NCBI RefSeq assembly: GCF_034661235.1
Contig: NZ_CP141059.1
Location: 4,401,501 to 4,465,500, forward strand
Source: Nocardioides bizhenqiangii
GTDB taxonomy: Bacteria > Actinomycetota > Actinomycetes > Propionibacteriales > Nocardioidaceae
Direction of reading: 5' to 3'
Length of the DNA: 64,000 nt
Under the pieces are notes generated by a model. That model was given only the letters and a program-made list of their open reading frames with translations, had not been told where the DNA came from and ran no database searches. Position numbers and translations under genes: made by a program. Shown one piece after another: positions 1-7,352 of the stretch. Each line of letters opens with the position of its first letter. Positions within the stretch are counted from its first letter, which is position 1.

Positions 1-525
1 GCAGCCGGCCGCCACCGCCGGCCCGATCTTGCGGGTGCCCATCGCGAGCGGGAAGTTCCAGGGCGTGATGAACAGGCACGGCCCGACCGGCTTCTTCACG
101 GTCAGCAGCCGGCTGCCTCCGGCCGGCGCATGCATCCAGCGCCCGTGGATCCGCACTGCCTCCTCGGAGAACCAGCGGAGGAACTCGCCGCCGTACGTCA
201 CCTCGCCGCGGGCCTCGGCCACGGTCTTGCCCATCTCCAGGCTCATCAGCAGCGCCAGGTCGTCGGCCCGGGCGTTGACCAGGTCGAACGCCCGGCGCAG
301 GATCTCGCCGCGGTCGCGCGGCGCGGTCGCCGCCCACGCCGGCTGCGCGGCCACGGCAGAGTCGAGCGCGGCCTTTGCGTCGTCCACCGTGCCGTCCGCG
401 ACATCGGTGAGGACCGACCCGTCCGCGGGGTCGATCACGTCGAAGCGACCGCCCCCCGAAGCCGGGCGCCACTCGCCCCCGATGAAGAGCTGACGACGGT
501 CGAGGTGCAGCGGTTCGGAGCTCAT
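1..525 (-). CDS. Aldehyde dehydrogenase, N-terminal part (succinate-semialdehyde dehydrogenase type)
   Basis: NAD(P)-dependent oxidation of an aldehyde, most likely succinate semialdehyde, in the cytosol. Only the first 175 residues lie in the window; the gene runs off the left edge. The N-terminus (LFIGGEWRPASGG) is the usual ALDH opening, and the conserved Rossmann motif FITPWNFPLAMGTRKIGPA lies near residues 155-173. The catalytic Cys and Glu would lie outside, so activity cannot be judged. The ATG at 525 gives the normal family start. It is transcribed leftwards, away from a 336-bp gap. The family is secure; the substrate is a guess from resemblance to GabD. Confidence 0.85.
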   Translation of the reverse strand, partial: MSSEPLHLDRRQLFIGGEWRPASGGGRFDVIDPADGSVLTDVADGTVDDAKAALDSAVAAQPAWAATAPRDRGEILRRAFDLVNARADDLALLMSLEMGKTVAEARGEVTYGGEFLRWFSEEAVRIHGRWMHAPAGGSRLLTVKKPVGPCLFITPWNFPLAMGTRKIGPAVAAGC

Positions 526-667
526 GGAGCCACTCTGGCACCGCCATCGAAACTTCGCCCGCCGAGCCCCGCCCGGCGCTGAAAATCTTCACCCGAAACC
601 TGTGTACAGGCCCCGTTGCCGAGCTATCGTTAGTGTGTCGTCTCGGAGGGAGCACTTTCGACGCGAC

Positions 668-713
668 CAGGCCCCGACGCTGACCCCATGCGGCGCGGGG
701 CCTGCTTGTTTTT
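668..713 (+). terminator. Rho-independent terminator hairpin, possible end of a small RNA
   Basis: CAGGCCCCG (668-676) pairs perfectly with CGGGGCCTG (696-704) and is followed by GCTTGTTTTT, a strong intrinsic terminator in the plus direction. There is no plus-strand gene before it: the nearest upstream gene runs the other way. The sequence from about 600 to 667 contains a GGAGGGAG run and short self-complementary stretches, so the hairpin may end a roughly 80-nt transcript. Confidence 0.6.
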
Positions 714-741
714 GATGGCCCGAGAGTGTCTCCGCTCCGCC

Positions 742-786
742 GGTGGTCGAGTAGCCCGAGCCGCCAGGCGAGGGCGTATCGAGACC
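742..786 (+). repeat. Dispersed palindromic repeat, copy 1
   Basis: Reads GGTGGTCGAG...GTATCGAGACC, the same arrangement as the copy at 59430-59472 and inverted relative to 829-874. It is one of at least seven related elements in the window (also 7215, 24893, 51974, 52133). Confidence 0.75.
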
Positions 787-828
787 CCGCAACTGTGGCC
801 ACCCACCTTGGGGCTGACATCCGCCGCG

Positions 829-874
829 GTCTCGATACTGCCTCGCGCCAGAGCGCTCGGCCTACTCGACCACC
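829..874 (-). repeat. Dispersed palindromic repeat, copy 2, overlapping a gene end
   Basis: Reads GGTCTCGATAC...CTACTCGACCACC on the plus strand, the inverse of copy 1, with 42 bases between them. It overlaps the 3' end of the penicillin-binding protein gene: the terminal Val-Val-Glu and the TAG stop are encoded by the conserved GGTGGTCGAGTAG end of the repeat. Confidence 0.75.
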
Positions 875-2769
875 GAAGAAGCGCGCAGGAACTCCTCGAG
901 GATCGGACCGGCGGTGCGGGAGCCGGACTCGCCGACCTCGACGAACGCCGCGACGGCGAGGTCGCCCTGGGCGGCGACCATCCAGGCATGGGTCTGCACG
1001 GTGCCGTCCGCGCCGACGAACTCCGCCGTGCCGGTCTTCGCGATCACCGGTGGGCCCGGGACGTCGGCGAGCTGGCTGCCGCTGCCCTCGGTGACCACCG
1101 CCCGCAGCATGTCCTGCAGCTCCGCGGCCTCCTCGCCGGTGAGCGGCGCGTGGTCGTGGTCGGAGACGTCGACCTGCTCGACCAGGCGGGGTACGACGAG
1201 CCGCCCCTCCCGCACGGTGGCGATCACGGCGGCCATCGTCATCGGGGACGCCAGGACCGTGCCCTGACCGATCAGGTCCGCAGCCGCCTCGGTCTCGCTC
1301 GCCGGCGGCTCGACGCTGCCGAAGTAGGCGGGGAAGCCGAGGTCGTGGTCGACGCCGAGGCCCAGGCTCGCGGCGGCGTCCGCCAGGTCGTCGGCGGAGA
1401 GCTCGTCGCGGGCGCCGATGAAGGCGGTGTTGCAGGACTGGGCGACCGCGGTGCGGAGCGGGATCTCCCCGTTGGCCGAGCTGGGGTAGTCGCTGTAGTT
1501 GCCGAACTCCTTGCCGTCGACCGTCAGTGTCGGGGGGCAGCTCACCGTGCTGTCGGGCGTGAGGCCGGCGCGGAGAAGGGCCAGGCTGCTGACGATCTTG
1601 AACGTCGAGCCCGGTGGGAACTGTCCGTAGGTGGCGAAGTTCAGTCCTCCGGTGCCCGGCCCGTTGGCGGCCGCGAGGATGGCGCCGTCGCTGGGCCGGA
1701 TCGCGACCAGCGCGCTGGCGGACGTGACGTCGGCGAGCAGCGCCTCCGCCTCCGTCTGCAGGTCCGGATCGAGCGTGAGCTCGAGCGGGTCGCCGTCGGA
1801 CTCCTGGACGCGGAACAGGTCGCGCGCCGGACCGGACTCGGTCTCCGAGACCGCCTCGACCAGCCGGCCCGGCGATCCACCGAGCTGCTCGTCGTACCGC
1901 GCCTGCAGGCCGCTGATCCCCGCGATGTCGCCGACCCGGTAGCGGTCGGGATCCTCCTTGATCATCTCCGCCGTCACCGGGCCGACCCGACCGAGGATCG
2001 GCGCCGCGAACTCCCGCGTCGGCGCCAACGAGATGTCGTCGGCGAGCGCGACGGCACCGGCGATGCCCTCGTAGCTCGCGAGCACCTCGGCCGGCACCTC
2101 CGCCCTGCGGAACGAGATCGCCTCGACGAACGCACGGTCGCCGGCGGCACGCACCGCGCGGACGTACGGCGCCACGTCGACGCCCACGAGCTCCGCGAGC
2201 GCCCGGGCGGAGCCGGCCGCCTCCGCGTCGCTCACCCGCACCCGGTCGATGCCGAACCGCACCACGGGGCGGTCGGTGACGATGACCTCGCCCCCGGCGC
2301 CGAGGATCTCGCCGCGGGTGGCCGGGATGGTGGTGGCGTCGAGTACCTCGTGGTCGGCGAGGCTCGGCTCGATGATCGTCGGCACCCAGGCGACCGCCCA
2401 CTCGCCGCCCGCCTTCTCCAGCTCGACGGTCGTCTCGTAGGTCCAGGGCTCCTCGGACTCGACCACCTGCCAGGTCCAGGTGAGGGTTGCCGTGGCCGTG
2501 CTCCCGTCCACCTCGACGGCACCGGGCTCGATGGCCGGCTCGATGCCGTCCATGCCCTCGACGACGTCGGCGTACCGCTGCGCGATCGGCCGGTTCTTGC
2601 CGCCGACGAAGCCCACTTCCGCCAGTCCGGCCCCGCTCGGGTCGACGAGACCCACGGCGAGGCGGTCCACCGCCTCGTCCGCGCCCGCCTGGTCGACGTC
2701 GTCCCCGTCGTCACTGCAACCGGCGAGCACGAGCAGGCAGGTCAGCAGCGCCACCGAGATCCGTCGCAT
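862..2769 (-). CDS. Penicillin-binding transpeptidase, lipoprotein with MecA-N-like domain
   Basis: Class B peptidoglycan D,D-transpeptidase of the outer membrane face. 635 aa. The N-terminus is a lipoprotein signal (LLVLAGC, Cys18). An NTF2-like/MecA_N-type domain covers about residues 25-140, then a PBP dimerisation region, then a transpeptidase domain with S-T-F-K (Ser388 nucleophile), S-C-N (445-447) and K-T-G near 576. Actinobacterial homologues with this order resemble PbpA/PbpB-class proteins. The stop codon lies inside a dispersed repeat, so the last three residues are repeat-derived. It is 45 bp from the next gene and may form a loose unit with the esterase at 2815. Confidence 0.92.
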   Translation of the reverse strand: MRRISVALLTCLLVLAGCSDDGDDVDQAGADEAVDRLAVGLVDPSGAGLAEVGFVGGKNRPIAQRYADVVEGMDGIEPAIEPGAVEVDGSTATATLTWTWQVVESEEPWTYETTVELEKAGGEWAVAWVPTIIEPSLADHEVLDATTIPATRGEILGAGGEVIVTDRPVVRFGIDRVRVSDAEAAGSARALAELVGVDVAPYVRAVRAAGDRAFVEAISFRRAEVPAEVLASYEGIAGAVALADDISLAPTREFAAPILGRVGPVTAEMIKEDPDRYRVGDIAGISGLQARYDEQLGGSPGRLVEAVSETESGPARDLFRVQESDGDPLELTLDPDLQTEAEALLADVTSASALVAIRPSDGAILAAANGPGTGGLNFATYGQFPPGSTFKIVSSLALLRAGLTPDSTVSCPPTLTVDGKEFGNYSDYPSSANGEIPLRTAVAQSCNTAFIGARDELSADDLADAAASLGLGVDHDLGFPAYFGSVEPPASETEAAADLIGQGTVLASPMTMAAVIATVREGRLVVPRLVEQVDVSDHDHAPLTGEEAAELQDMLRAVVTEGSGSQLADVPGPPVIAKTGTAEFVGADGTVQTHAWMVAAQGDLAVAAFVEVGESGSRTAGPILEEFLRASSVVE

Positions 2770-2814
2770 GCGACGGTTCTACCAGCCGCTGCCGACCCGC
2801 CTTGCCGTGGCTCG

Positions 2815-3663
2815 TCAGGCAGCGCCGACCAGCAACGGGCTGACCAGCGGCGTGTAGCCGGAGGACTGCCCGAGGCGGTTGGGGTGGTAGCTCTCGCTGA
2901 TCGGGTTGGACAGGCCGTTGATCCACTCCACGTCGTCGCAGACGGCATGCCCGATGTACCGGCTGGTCGGGTTCGCGAACTTGAACCCCCTGGCCGCGGC
3001 GGCCGCGGACAGCTTGCCGTTGAGCAGGTCCGCGGTCTGGTTGAGCCGCGTCTGCTCGGACGGGGAGAACCAGGTGCCGGCGTTGCAGTCCTCGCCCATG
3101 AACACCCGCGGGTAGCCGGTCACCACGACGACGGCGCTCGGCGCCCGCGACCTGATCGAGGCGTAGAGCGTGTTGAGCCGGCCAGGGAGCGTGTTGTTGA
3201 TGAACGACTGCGCGGTGTTGACCGCGCCGTCGCAGTTCGACATCCAGCCTGGCTGCGCGCACTCGGTGATCACGCTGGAGAAGCCGGCGTCGTTGCCGCC
3301 GACGGAGATGGTGACGTACTTCGTCGTCGACACGACCGCGCTCAGCTGGCTGTTGGTGACCGTCGAGGTGGTCGCACCGGAGCAGGCCTTGAAGTTGAGG
3401 GTGTACCCCTTCTGCTGGGCGAGTAGGTAGGGATAGGCGTACGTCGAACGCTGGCAGCTGGTGCCGTCGTCGATGTAGCTGCGGGTGCCGACGCCGGAGG
3501 CGTAGGAGTCGCCGAGGGCGACGTACGACGGCCCGGCCGCTTGCGCCGGCGCCTGGACGCCGAGCGGGACCAGCGCCGCCAGGACCGGGACGACGCCGGC
3601 GAGCAACAGCCGGAGTCTCTTGGGCAGACGGCCGCGGAGCCGGGAGGGAGCGAGTGCTGACAT
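2815..3663 (-). CDS. Secreted SGNH/GDSL esterase or lipase
   Basis: Exported hydrolase of the Streptomyces lipase/phospholipase-like SGNH group. 282 aa from ATG 3663. Sec signal with a hydrophobic core LLLAGVVPVLAALVPLG and an A-Q-A-A cleavage region near residue 40. Block I is YVALGDSYASG (nucleophile Ser), block III GGNDAG, and the Cys pair around KACSGATT is also seen; a catalytic His follows near the end (ESYHPN). An in-frame extension to 3858 exists but would bury the signal peptide and read through the upstream site, so I reject it. A CRP-like site and a 7-bp inverted repeat lie just upstream. Confidence 0.92.
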   Translation of the reverse strand: MSALAPSRLRGRLPKRLRLLLAGVVPVLAALVPLGVQAPAQAAGPSYVALGDSYASGVGTRSYIDDGTSCQRSTYAYPYLLAQQKGYTLNFKACSGATTSTVTNSQLSAVVSTTKYVTISVGGNDAGFSSVITECAQPGWMSNCDGAVNTAQSFINNTLPGRLNTLYASIRSRAPSAVVVVTGYPRVFMGEDCNAGTWFSPSEQTRLNQTADLLNGKLSAAAAARGFKFANPTSRYIGHAVCDDVEWINGLSNPISESYHPNRLGQSSGYTPLVSPLLVGAA

Positions 3664-3693
3664 GGATGGACCTTCCCCATGAAGGCGGCCCTG

Positions 3694-3708
3694 GGTACGG
3701 GCCGTACC
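3694..3708. promoter_or_regulatory. Inverted repeat upstream of the esterase gene
   Basis: GGTACGG-G-CCGTACC is a perfect 7-bp inverted repeat, 31 bases before the esterase start codon. The position fits an operator or part of the promoter. The regulator is unknown. Confidence 0.35.
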
Positions 3709-3710
3709 AA

Positions 3711-3726
3711 TGTGACGCGGGTCACT
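3711..3726. promoter_or_regulatory. CRP/GlxR-like binding site
   Basis: TGTGACGCGGGTCACT matches the actinobacterial CRP-type consensus TGTGA-N6-TCACA at all but the last base. It lies 48 bp upstream of the secreted esterase. A second such site lies at 14629 before the YceI gene. Confidence 0.45.
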
Positions 3727-4193
3727 CAAGCACGTGCAGGCAGGTGTTGGCCAGGGCCAGGGTGGCGGCCGGGGTGCAGCCCGCGGCGGGTGCCGGCCAC
3801 CAGGTCCGCGACGTGCGCCCGGAAGTTCGGGCAGTTCGCGACGTCGTGGGCGCGGCACTCCAACGCGTGCTCGGTCAGGTGCCGCGACCGCTCCATCTCC
3901 GCCATCCGCGCGGCCAGGTCCGCCAGGTGGTCGGTCAGGATCTGCCGCCGGTCGTCGGCGCCGGCGTCGAGCAGCGAGCGGATCTGGTCGAGGCTCATCC
4001 CCGCTGCCTTGCTCGAGACGATCGCCGCCACCCGGTAGGCGTCGTCCTCGCGATAGCGCCGCCGCCCGGCGGCATCCCTCTCGGGCGCGAGCAGCCCCAT
4101 CGTCTCCCAGTGCCTCAGCACGTGGGTCGGCAGCTCGAACCGGTGCGCCAGCTCCCCTACGGACCAGCGGATCTCATTGCGGCTTGACTTCAT
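3726..4193 (-). CDS. MerR-family transcriptional regulator
   Basis: 155 aa. The N-terminal winged helix reads WSVGELAHRFELPTHVLRHWETMGLL, typical of MerR, followed by an RRYREDDAYRVAAI segment and a coiled region (MSLDQIRSLLDAG...). The C-terminal part carries Cys-x8-Cys and His residues (LECRAHDVANCPNFRAH) that could sense metal, thiol or redox state; this is inference. It is divergent from the thioredoxin-reductase-like gene at 4252, and its own ATG lies within a perfect palindrome, so it probably controls both itself and that gene. Confidence 0.88.
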   Translation of the reverse strand: MKSSRNEIRWSVGELAHRFELPTHVLRHWETMGLLAPERDAAGRRRYREDDAYRVAAIVSSKAAGMSLDQIRSLLDAGADDRRQILTDHLADLAARMAEMERSRHLTEHALECRAHDVANCPNFRAHVADLVAGTRRGLHPGRHPGPGQHLPARA

Positions 4194-4208
4194 GTTGACA
4201 TGAAGTCA
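4185..4208. promoter_or_regulatory. MerR operator, perfect 10-bp inverted repeat
   Basis: TGACTTCATG-TTGA-CATGAAGTCA, perfect dyad with a 4-base centre. A TTGACT at 4184-4189 followed by 19 bases and CAGGCT at 4209-4214 gives the overlong -35/-10 spacing typical of MerR-activated promoters, reading towards the flavoprotein gene at 4252. The merR start codon (4193-4191) is inside the dyad. Confidence 0.65.
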
Positions 4209-4251
4209 CAGGCTGCTGACCAGCACAAGTCTTCAGCCAAGGGAGAGTCCG

Positions 4252-5187
4252 ATGAACAACACAACGTATGACGTCGCGGTGGTCGGCGCAGGAGCCGCCG
4301 GGCTGCAGGCGGCGCTCACGCTGGGGCGGATGAACCGCCCGGTCGCGGTGTTCGGCACCGACCGCTACCGCAACGACCCGGCCGCCGAGATGCACAACTT
4401 CCTCGGCCACGACGGGACCCCACCGGCCGAGCTCCGCGCCGCCGCCCGCGCGGACCTGGAGCGCTACCCGGCGGTCGAGCTCAAGGAGCAGGCGGTGACC
4501 GCCATCGAGGGCGCGCCCGGCGCCTTCACCCTCCACACCCTGGACGGAAGCGAGGTCGCGGCCCGCCGGGTGCTGCTCGCGACCGGCGCCGCAGACACGC
4601 TGCCCGACATTCCCGGTCTCGACGCGCTGTGGGGCGACGTCGTGGCGCACTGTCCCTACTGCCACGGTTACGAGTTCTCCGGCACGCCGGTCGGCATCCT
4701 CGGGTCGGAGGCCAGCGTGCCGCTGCGCGCGGCGATGCTCGAGCGGATCGCCAGCCGGCTCGTCGTCCTCACCAACGGAGCCGAGCTCGAGCAGGCCGTC
4801 GCCGGTGCGCTCAAGCGGATGGACGTCGACGTGCGGACCGATCCCGTGGTGGGCGTGTGCCGGGGCCCGCTCGGCATCAGCGTCGAGCTCGCCGGGGGCC
4901 CGGTGCTCGAGCTCGGCGGCCTCTTCGTCGGACCGGGCTGGGCACAGGCCGCGCCGTTCGCGGAGCAGCTCGACCTCGACCGGTCGCCGATGGGCGCGGT
5001 CCTCGTCGACGCGTTCGGCCGCACCAGTCGCCCCGGCGTCTACGCGGCCGGCGACATCGCCCAGGCGCCCGGGCTGCCGATGCCGATGTCGTCCGTCCTC
5101 GTCGCGGCGGCGAGCGGGCAGGTGGCCGCGGCCGCCTGCGACCGCGAGCTGGCCGCCGCCGACAACGGGCTCGCGCTGCCGGTCTGA
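4252..5187 (+). CDS. Thioredoxin-reductase-like FAD/NAD(P)-dependent oxidoreductase
   Basis: Flavoprotein disulfide reductase-like enzyme, 311 aa, cytosolic. The FAD-binding motif is VVGAGAAGLQAALTLGR near residue 9, and a redox-active C-P-Y-C pair lies at 134-137 in the place of the C-A-T-C of thioredoxin reductase. The C-terminal FAD-contact motif is GVYAAGDIAQ. The second nucleotide-binding motif is weak (GILGSEAS), so the NADPH preference is uncertain. Its substrate is unknown; similar proteins are often called thioredoxin reductase. A good GAGAG ribosome site precedes the ATG. It is likely induced by the divergent MerR protein. Confidence 0.88.
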   Translation: MNNTTYDVAVVGAGAAGLQAALTLGRMNRPVAVFGTDRYRNDPAAEMHNFLGHDGTPPAELRAAARADLERYPAVELKEQAVTAIEGAPGAFTLHTLDGSEVAARRVLLATGAADTLPDIPGLDALWGDVVAHCPYCHGYEFSGTPVGILGSEASVPLRAAMLERIASRLVVLTNGAELEQAVAGALKRMDVDVRTDPVVGVCRGPLGISVELAGGPVLELGGLFVGPGWAQAAPFAEQLDLDRSPMGAVLVDAFGRTSRPGVYAAGDIAQAPGLPMPMSSVLVAAASGQVAAAACDRELAAADNGLALPV

Positions 5188-5196
5188 TCCTCGGAG

Positions 5197-5210
5197 TTGA
5201 ACGCGTTCAA
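5197..5210. promoter_or_regulatory. TetR-type operator 1
   Basis: TTGAACGCGTTCAA is a perfect 14-bp palindrome. The copy at 5240 differs only in the centre. The two centres are 43 bp apart (about four helical turns) and flank the likely promoter of the membrane-protein/tetR pair. Confidence 0.65.
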
Positions 5211-5239
5211 AACATGGGATACAGTCGCCTCATCACGAT

Positions 5240-5253
5240 TTGAACACGTTCAA
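5240..5253. promoter_or_regulatory. TetR-type operator 2
   Basis: TTGAACACGTTCAA, a near-identical palindrome to 5197-5210, 14 bases upstream of the GTG at 5268. The TetR protein encoded at 5685 is the obvious candidate to bind both. Confidence 0.65.
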
Positions 5254-5267
5254 CTTTAGGAGTAGCC

Positions 5268-5675
5268 GTGAACTGGACGCTCGCGAACCACTTGCTCTAC
5301 GTCGTCGTCTGCCTGCCCGTCATCGTCTGGGTGGGTCGCACCCTGGCCCGCAACGGACAGGTGTTCCTGGCCGACGTCTTCGACGACGAGGCGGTGGCGA
5401 CCGCGACCAACCGGCTGCTCGTCGTCGGGTTCTACCTGCTCAACGTCGGGTTCGTGCTGCTCTACCTCCGCGCCGGCGGCCAGGTGGGCACGGCAGAGGG
5501 CCTCATCGAGTCGCTGAGCCTCAAGGTCGGAGTCGTGCTGCTGGTCCTCGGCCTGATCCACGTCATCAACGTGAAGGTCTTCTCGGCCATGCGGCACCGG
5601 CACGTCGTCGACGACCAGCGGGTCCGCGCCTACGAGACCCAGCTGGACGCCTGGGCCGCCCAGCAGCGCCGCTAG
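5268..5675 (+). CDS. Small integral membrane protein
   Basis: 135 aa from a GTG preceded by AGGAG. Three hydrophobic segments are visible: HLLYVVVCLPVIVWVG near residue 8, LLVVGFYLLNVGFVLLYL near 50, and VGVVLLVLGLIHVINVKVF near 87. The tail is basic and hydrophilic. I do not recognise a function. The gap to the TetR gene is 9 bp and the two palindromic operators lie upstream, so it is probably the gene regulated by that repressor, together with the repressor itself. Confidence 0.8.
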   Translation: MNWTLANHLLYVVVCLPVIVWVGRTLARNGQVFLADVFDDEAVATATNRLLVVGFYLLNVGFVLLYLRAGGQVGTAEGLIESLSLKVGVVLLVLGLIHVINVKVFSAMRHRHVVDDQRVRAYETQLDAWAAQQRR

Positions 5676-5684
5676 GTTGGCGAC

Positions 5685-6407
5685 GTGACCGACCCCGACG
5701 CCGCCGCAGCCGCAGCCGCAGCCGCAGCCGCAGCCGACGCAGGCTCGTCCTCCAAGTCGCAGCAGACCCGCGCGGCGATCGTCGCGGCAGCGACCAAGCT
5801 GTTCCGGACCGGGGGGTACGACGCCACCACGATGCGGGCAGTCGCGCGGGAGGCCGGGGTCTCGGTGGGCAACGCCTACTACTACTTCGGCTCGAAGGAG
5901 CACCTCGTCCTCGCGTTCTACGACGAGATCTTCGCCGCCCACGTCGCGGGCTGCGAGCGGGTGTTGGTGACGGAGACCGGGTTCGTCCAGCGGATGTCGG
6001 CGGTCCTCGACATCTGGCTCGACGTCGCCGAGTCGTCCCACGAGTTCGCCGGTAAGTTCTTCAAGCACGCGGCGGAGCCGACCAGTCCGCTGTCGGTCTT
6101 CAGCCCGGAGTCGGCTCCGACCCGCGAGGCGGCGATCGACCTGATGCGCCGGGTGGTGGAGGGCTCCGACCTGAAGGTCGCGCCGGCCCTGCGCCAGGAG
6201 CTTCCGCTCCTGTTGTGGCTGGTCCAGATGGGCATGGTCCTGTTCTGGGTGTACGACGGCTCCCCCGGCCGCACCCGCACCCGGCAGCTGGTGCGCCAGG
6301 CGGTCCCGATCCTCGACAAGCTGCTGCGGGCGACCCGGATCCCGGGCGTGCGCGGCATCGCCGACGACGTCGTCACCCTCGTCAGGTCTCTGGTTCCGCC
6401 TGCTTGA
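5685..6407 (+). CDS. TetR-family transcriptional repressor
   Basis: 240 aa from GTG. An unusual N-terminal run of 12 alanines, encoded by GCAGCC repeats, precedes the DNA-binding domain (TRAAIVAAATKLFRTGGYDA, then VAREAGVSVGNAYYYFGSKE at about 50-70). The C-terminal ligand domain is long and has aromatic residues (LLLWLVQMGMVLFWVYDG), suggesting a hydrophobic ligand. A TAGGTT box ends 6 bases before the GTG, so a leaderless transcript is possible besides read-through from 5268. It likely binds the two TTGAAC palindromes upstream of 5268. Confidence 0.9.
   Translation: MTDPDAAAAAAAAAAAADAGSSSKSQQTRAAIVAAATKLFRTGGYDATTMRAVAREAGVSVGNAYYYFGSKEHLVLAFYDEIFAAHVAGCERVLVTETGFVQRMSAVLDIWLDVAESSHEFAGKFFKHAAEPTSPLSVFSPESAPTREAAIDLMRRVVEGSDLKVAPALRQELPLLLWLVQMGMVLFWVYDGSPGRTRTRQLVRQAVPILDKLLRATRIPGVRGIADDVVTLVRSLVPPA
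5706..5735 (+). repeat. Hexanucleotide microsatellite (GCAGCC)5 in the tetR 5' end
   Basis: Five exact GCAGCC units encode alternating Ala codons GCA-GCC. Unit gain or loss keeps the frame and only changes the length of the alanine tract. Confidence 0.85.
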
Positions 6408-6599
6408 TGATCCAAGCGGCTGTCGCGGAGACCGCGGGCGCCGTAGCGGAGAGAGCGAGGAACGAGCGACCGGAGCGGAGAAGCTCGCGCTTTCCGCGCG
6501 CCGCTCCGCAAGTCGCCCGTTCGCCCTGGCCCGAGACCACGTCACCTGCGGCGCGGCAGCGTGGCGCGACGAAGGAGCGACATGCTCGCGCAATTCAAC

Positions 6600-7193
6600 T
6601 CAGTACCAGCCGACCCGCTCCGAGTGAGCCCAGGCGCGCTCGGGTGAGCCGTACCGGGCGGCGATGTAGGCCAGCCCCCACCGGATCTGGGTCTCGGGGT
6701 TGGTGCGCCAGTCCGGTCCCACGACGGCCATCTTGGTGCCGGGCAGCGACTGCGGGATGCCGTAGGCGCTGGACGTCGGGTTGTCGGCCAGGTGGTTCCA
6801 TCCGGACTCGCGGTGCCAGAGCGCGTCGAGGTACTGCCACTGCTGCTCGGCGAACCCGAAGTCGAGCATGAGTCGGTAGCCGAGAGCGCGGTTGGTGCCG
6901 GGATCGATGTCGATCGGCGTCGCCGTCGGCGTGGGCGGCGCGGTGTAGTTCCGCGCGATCCGCTCGGCCGCCAACCGCAGCTGCTGGAGGATCACCTCGT
7001 CCGGCACCTCGAAGCGGGCGCCTCCCTCGGCGCGCGAGGTCGGCTGGGACCGCTCGGGTCGGTCCGGGCTCACGTCGGTCGAGGTCGGGGCTGCCTCCTC
7101 CGGCGCCCCCGACGTGTCCGGCTCGGTGGCGGCGCAGCCAGTGAGGGCCACCGCGAGCAGCGCGGCGGCCGCGGCCGACCTCGATCCCCCCAT
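6600..7193 (-). CDS. Lipoprotein with lytic transglycosylase-like domain
   Basis: Probable peptidoglycan-cleaving enzyme anchored to the cell surface. 197 aa from ATG 7193. The signal is short with lipobox ALTGC and is followed by a Pro/Thr-rich linker. The C-terminal domain carries the SLT-like elements LWHRESGWN (the Glu as likely catalytic residue), AYGIPQSLPG, and WGLAYIAARYG, as in actinobacterial goose-lysozyme-type proteins. A GTG at 7211 would add six residues; ATG 7193 places the signal peptide normally. It is monocistronic, with a dispersed repeat just upstream. Confidence 0.85.
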   Translation of the reverse strand: MGGSRSAAAAALLAVALTGCAATEPDTSGAPEEAAPTSTDVSPDRPERSQPTSRAEGGARFEVPDEVILQQLRLAAERIARNYTAPPTPTATPIDIDPGTNRALGYRLMLDFGFAEQQWQYLDALWHRESGWNHLADNPTSSAYGIPQSLPGTKMAVVGPDWRTNPETQIRWGLAYIAARYGSPERAWAHSERVGWY

Positions 7194-7214
7194 CGGAGCA
7201 TTGTGGCCCACGGA

Positions 7215-7288
7215 TGGGTCTCGATACGCGTGGGTCTCGATACGCGCTACCGCGGCTTCGCAAGCTCAGCCGTGGGCGCTATTCGACC
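7215..7288. repeat. Degenerate dispersed repeat with 16-bp tandem direct repeat
   Basis: TGGGTCTCGATACGCG occurs twice in tandem (7215-7230 and 7231-7246) and the element closes with CTATTCGACC. It is related to the family at 742 and 59430 and lies between two divergent genes. Confidence 0.6.
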
Positions 7289-7352
7289 TCCTCGCGCGAC
7301 GTCGCCCGCTCGGTCCTCGCGGTCGACTTGCGCTCGGACCTAGGGTGACCGG

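Larger units (their letters stand above)
526..861. other. 336-bp intergenic stretch with orphan hairpin and paired repeats
   Basis: No convincing gene. It holds an intrinsic-terminator-like hairpin on the plus strand (668-713) with no plus-strand gene upstream, and two inverted copies of the dispersed repeat (742-786 and 829-874) that could pair with each other. Both flanking genes are on the minus strand, so the promoter of the aldehyde dehydrogenase should also lie here. Confidence 0.6.

Noticed and set aside
688..3426. Very long plus-strand open frame (over 900 codons)
   Set aside because: It is antisense to the penicillin-binding protein and the esterase, both with clear motifs on the minus strand; its product is low-complexity Arg/Gly/Val-rich, as expected for a shadow frame at high GC.
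6408..6599. GAGCGAGGAACGAGCGA-type stretch as a regulatory repeat
   Set aside because: It is compositionally biased and self-similar, but no clean second copy or dyad was found, so it may be chance.
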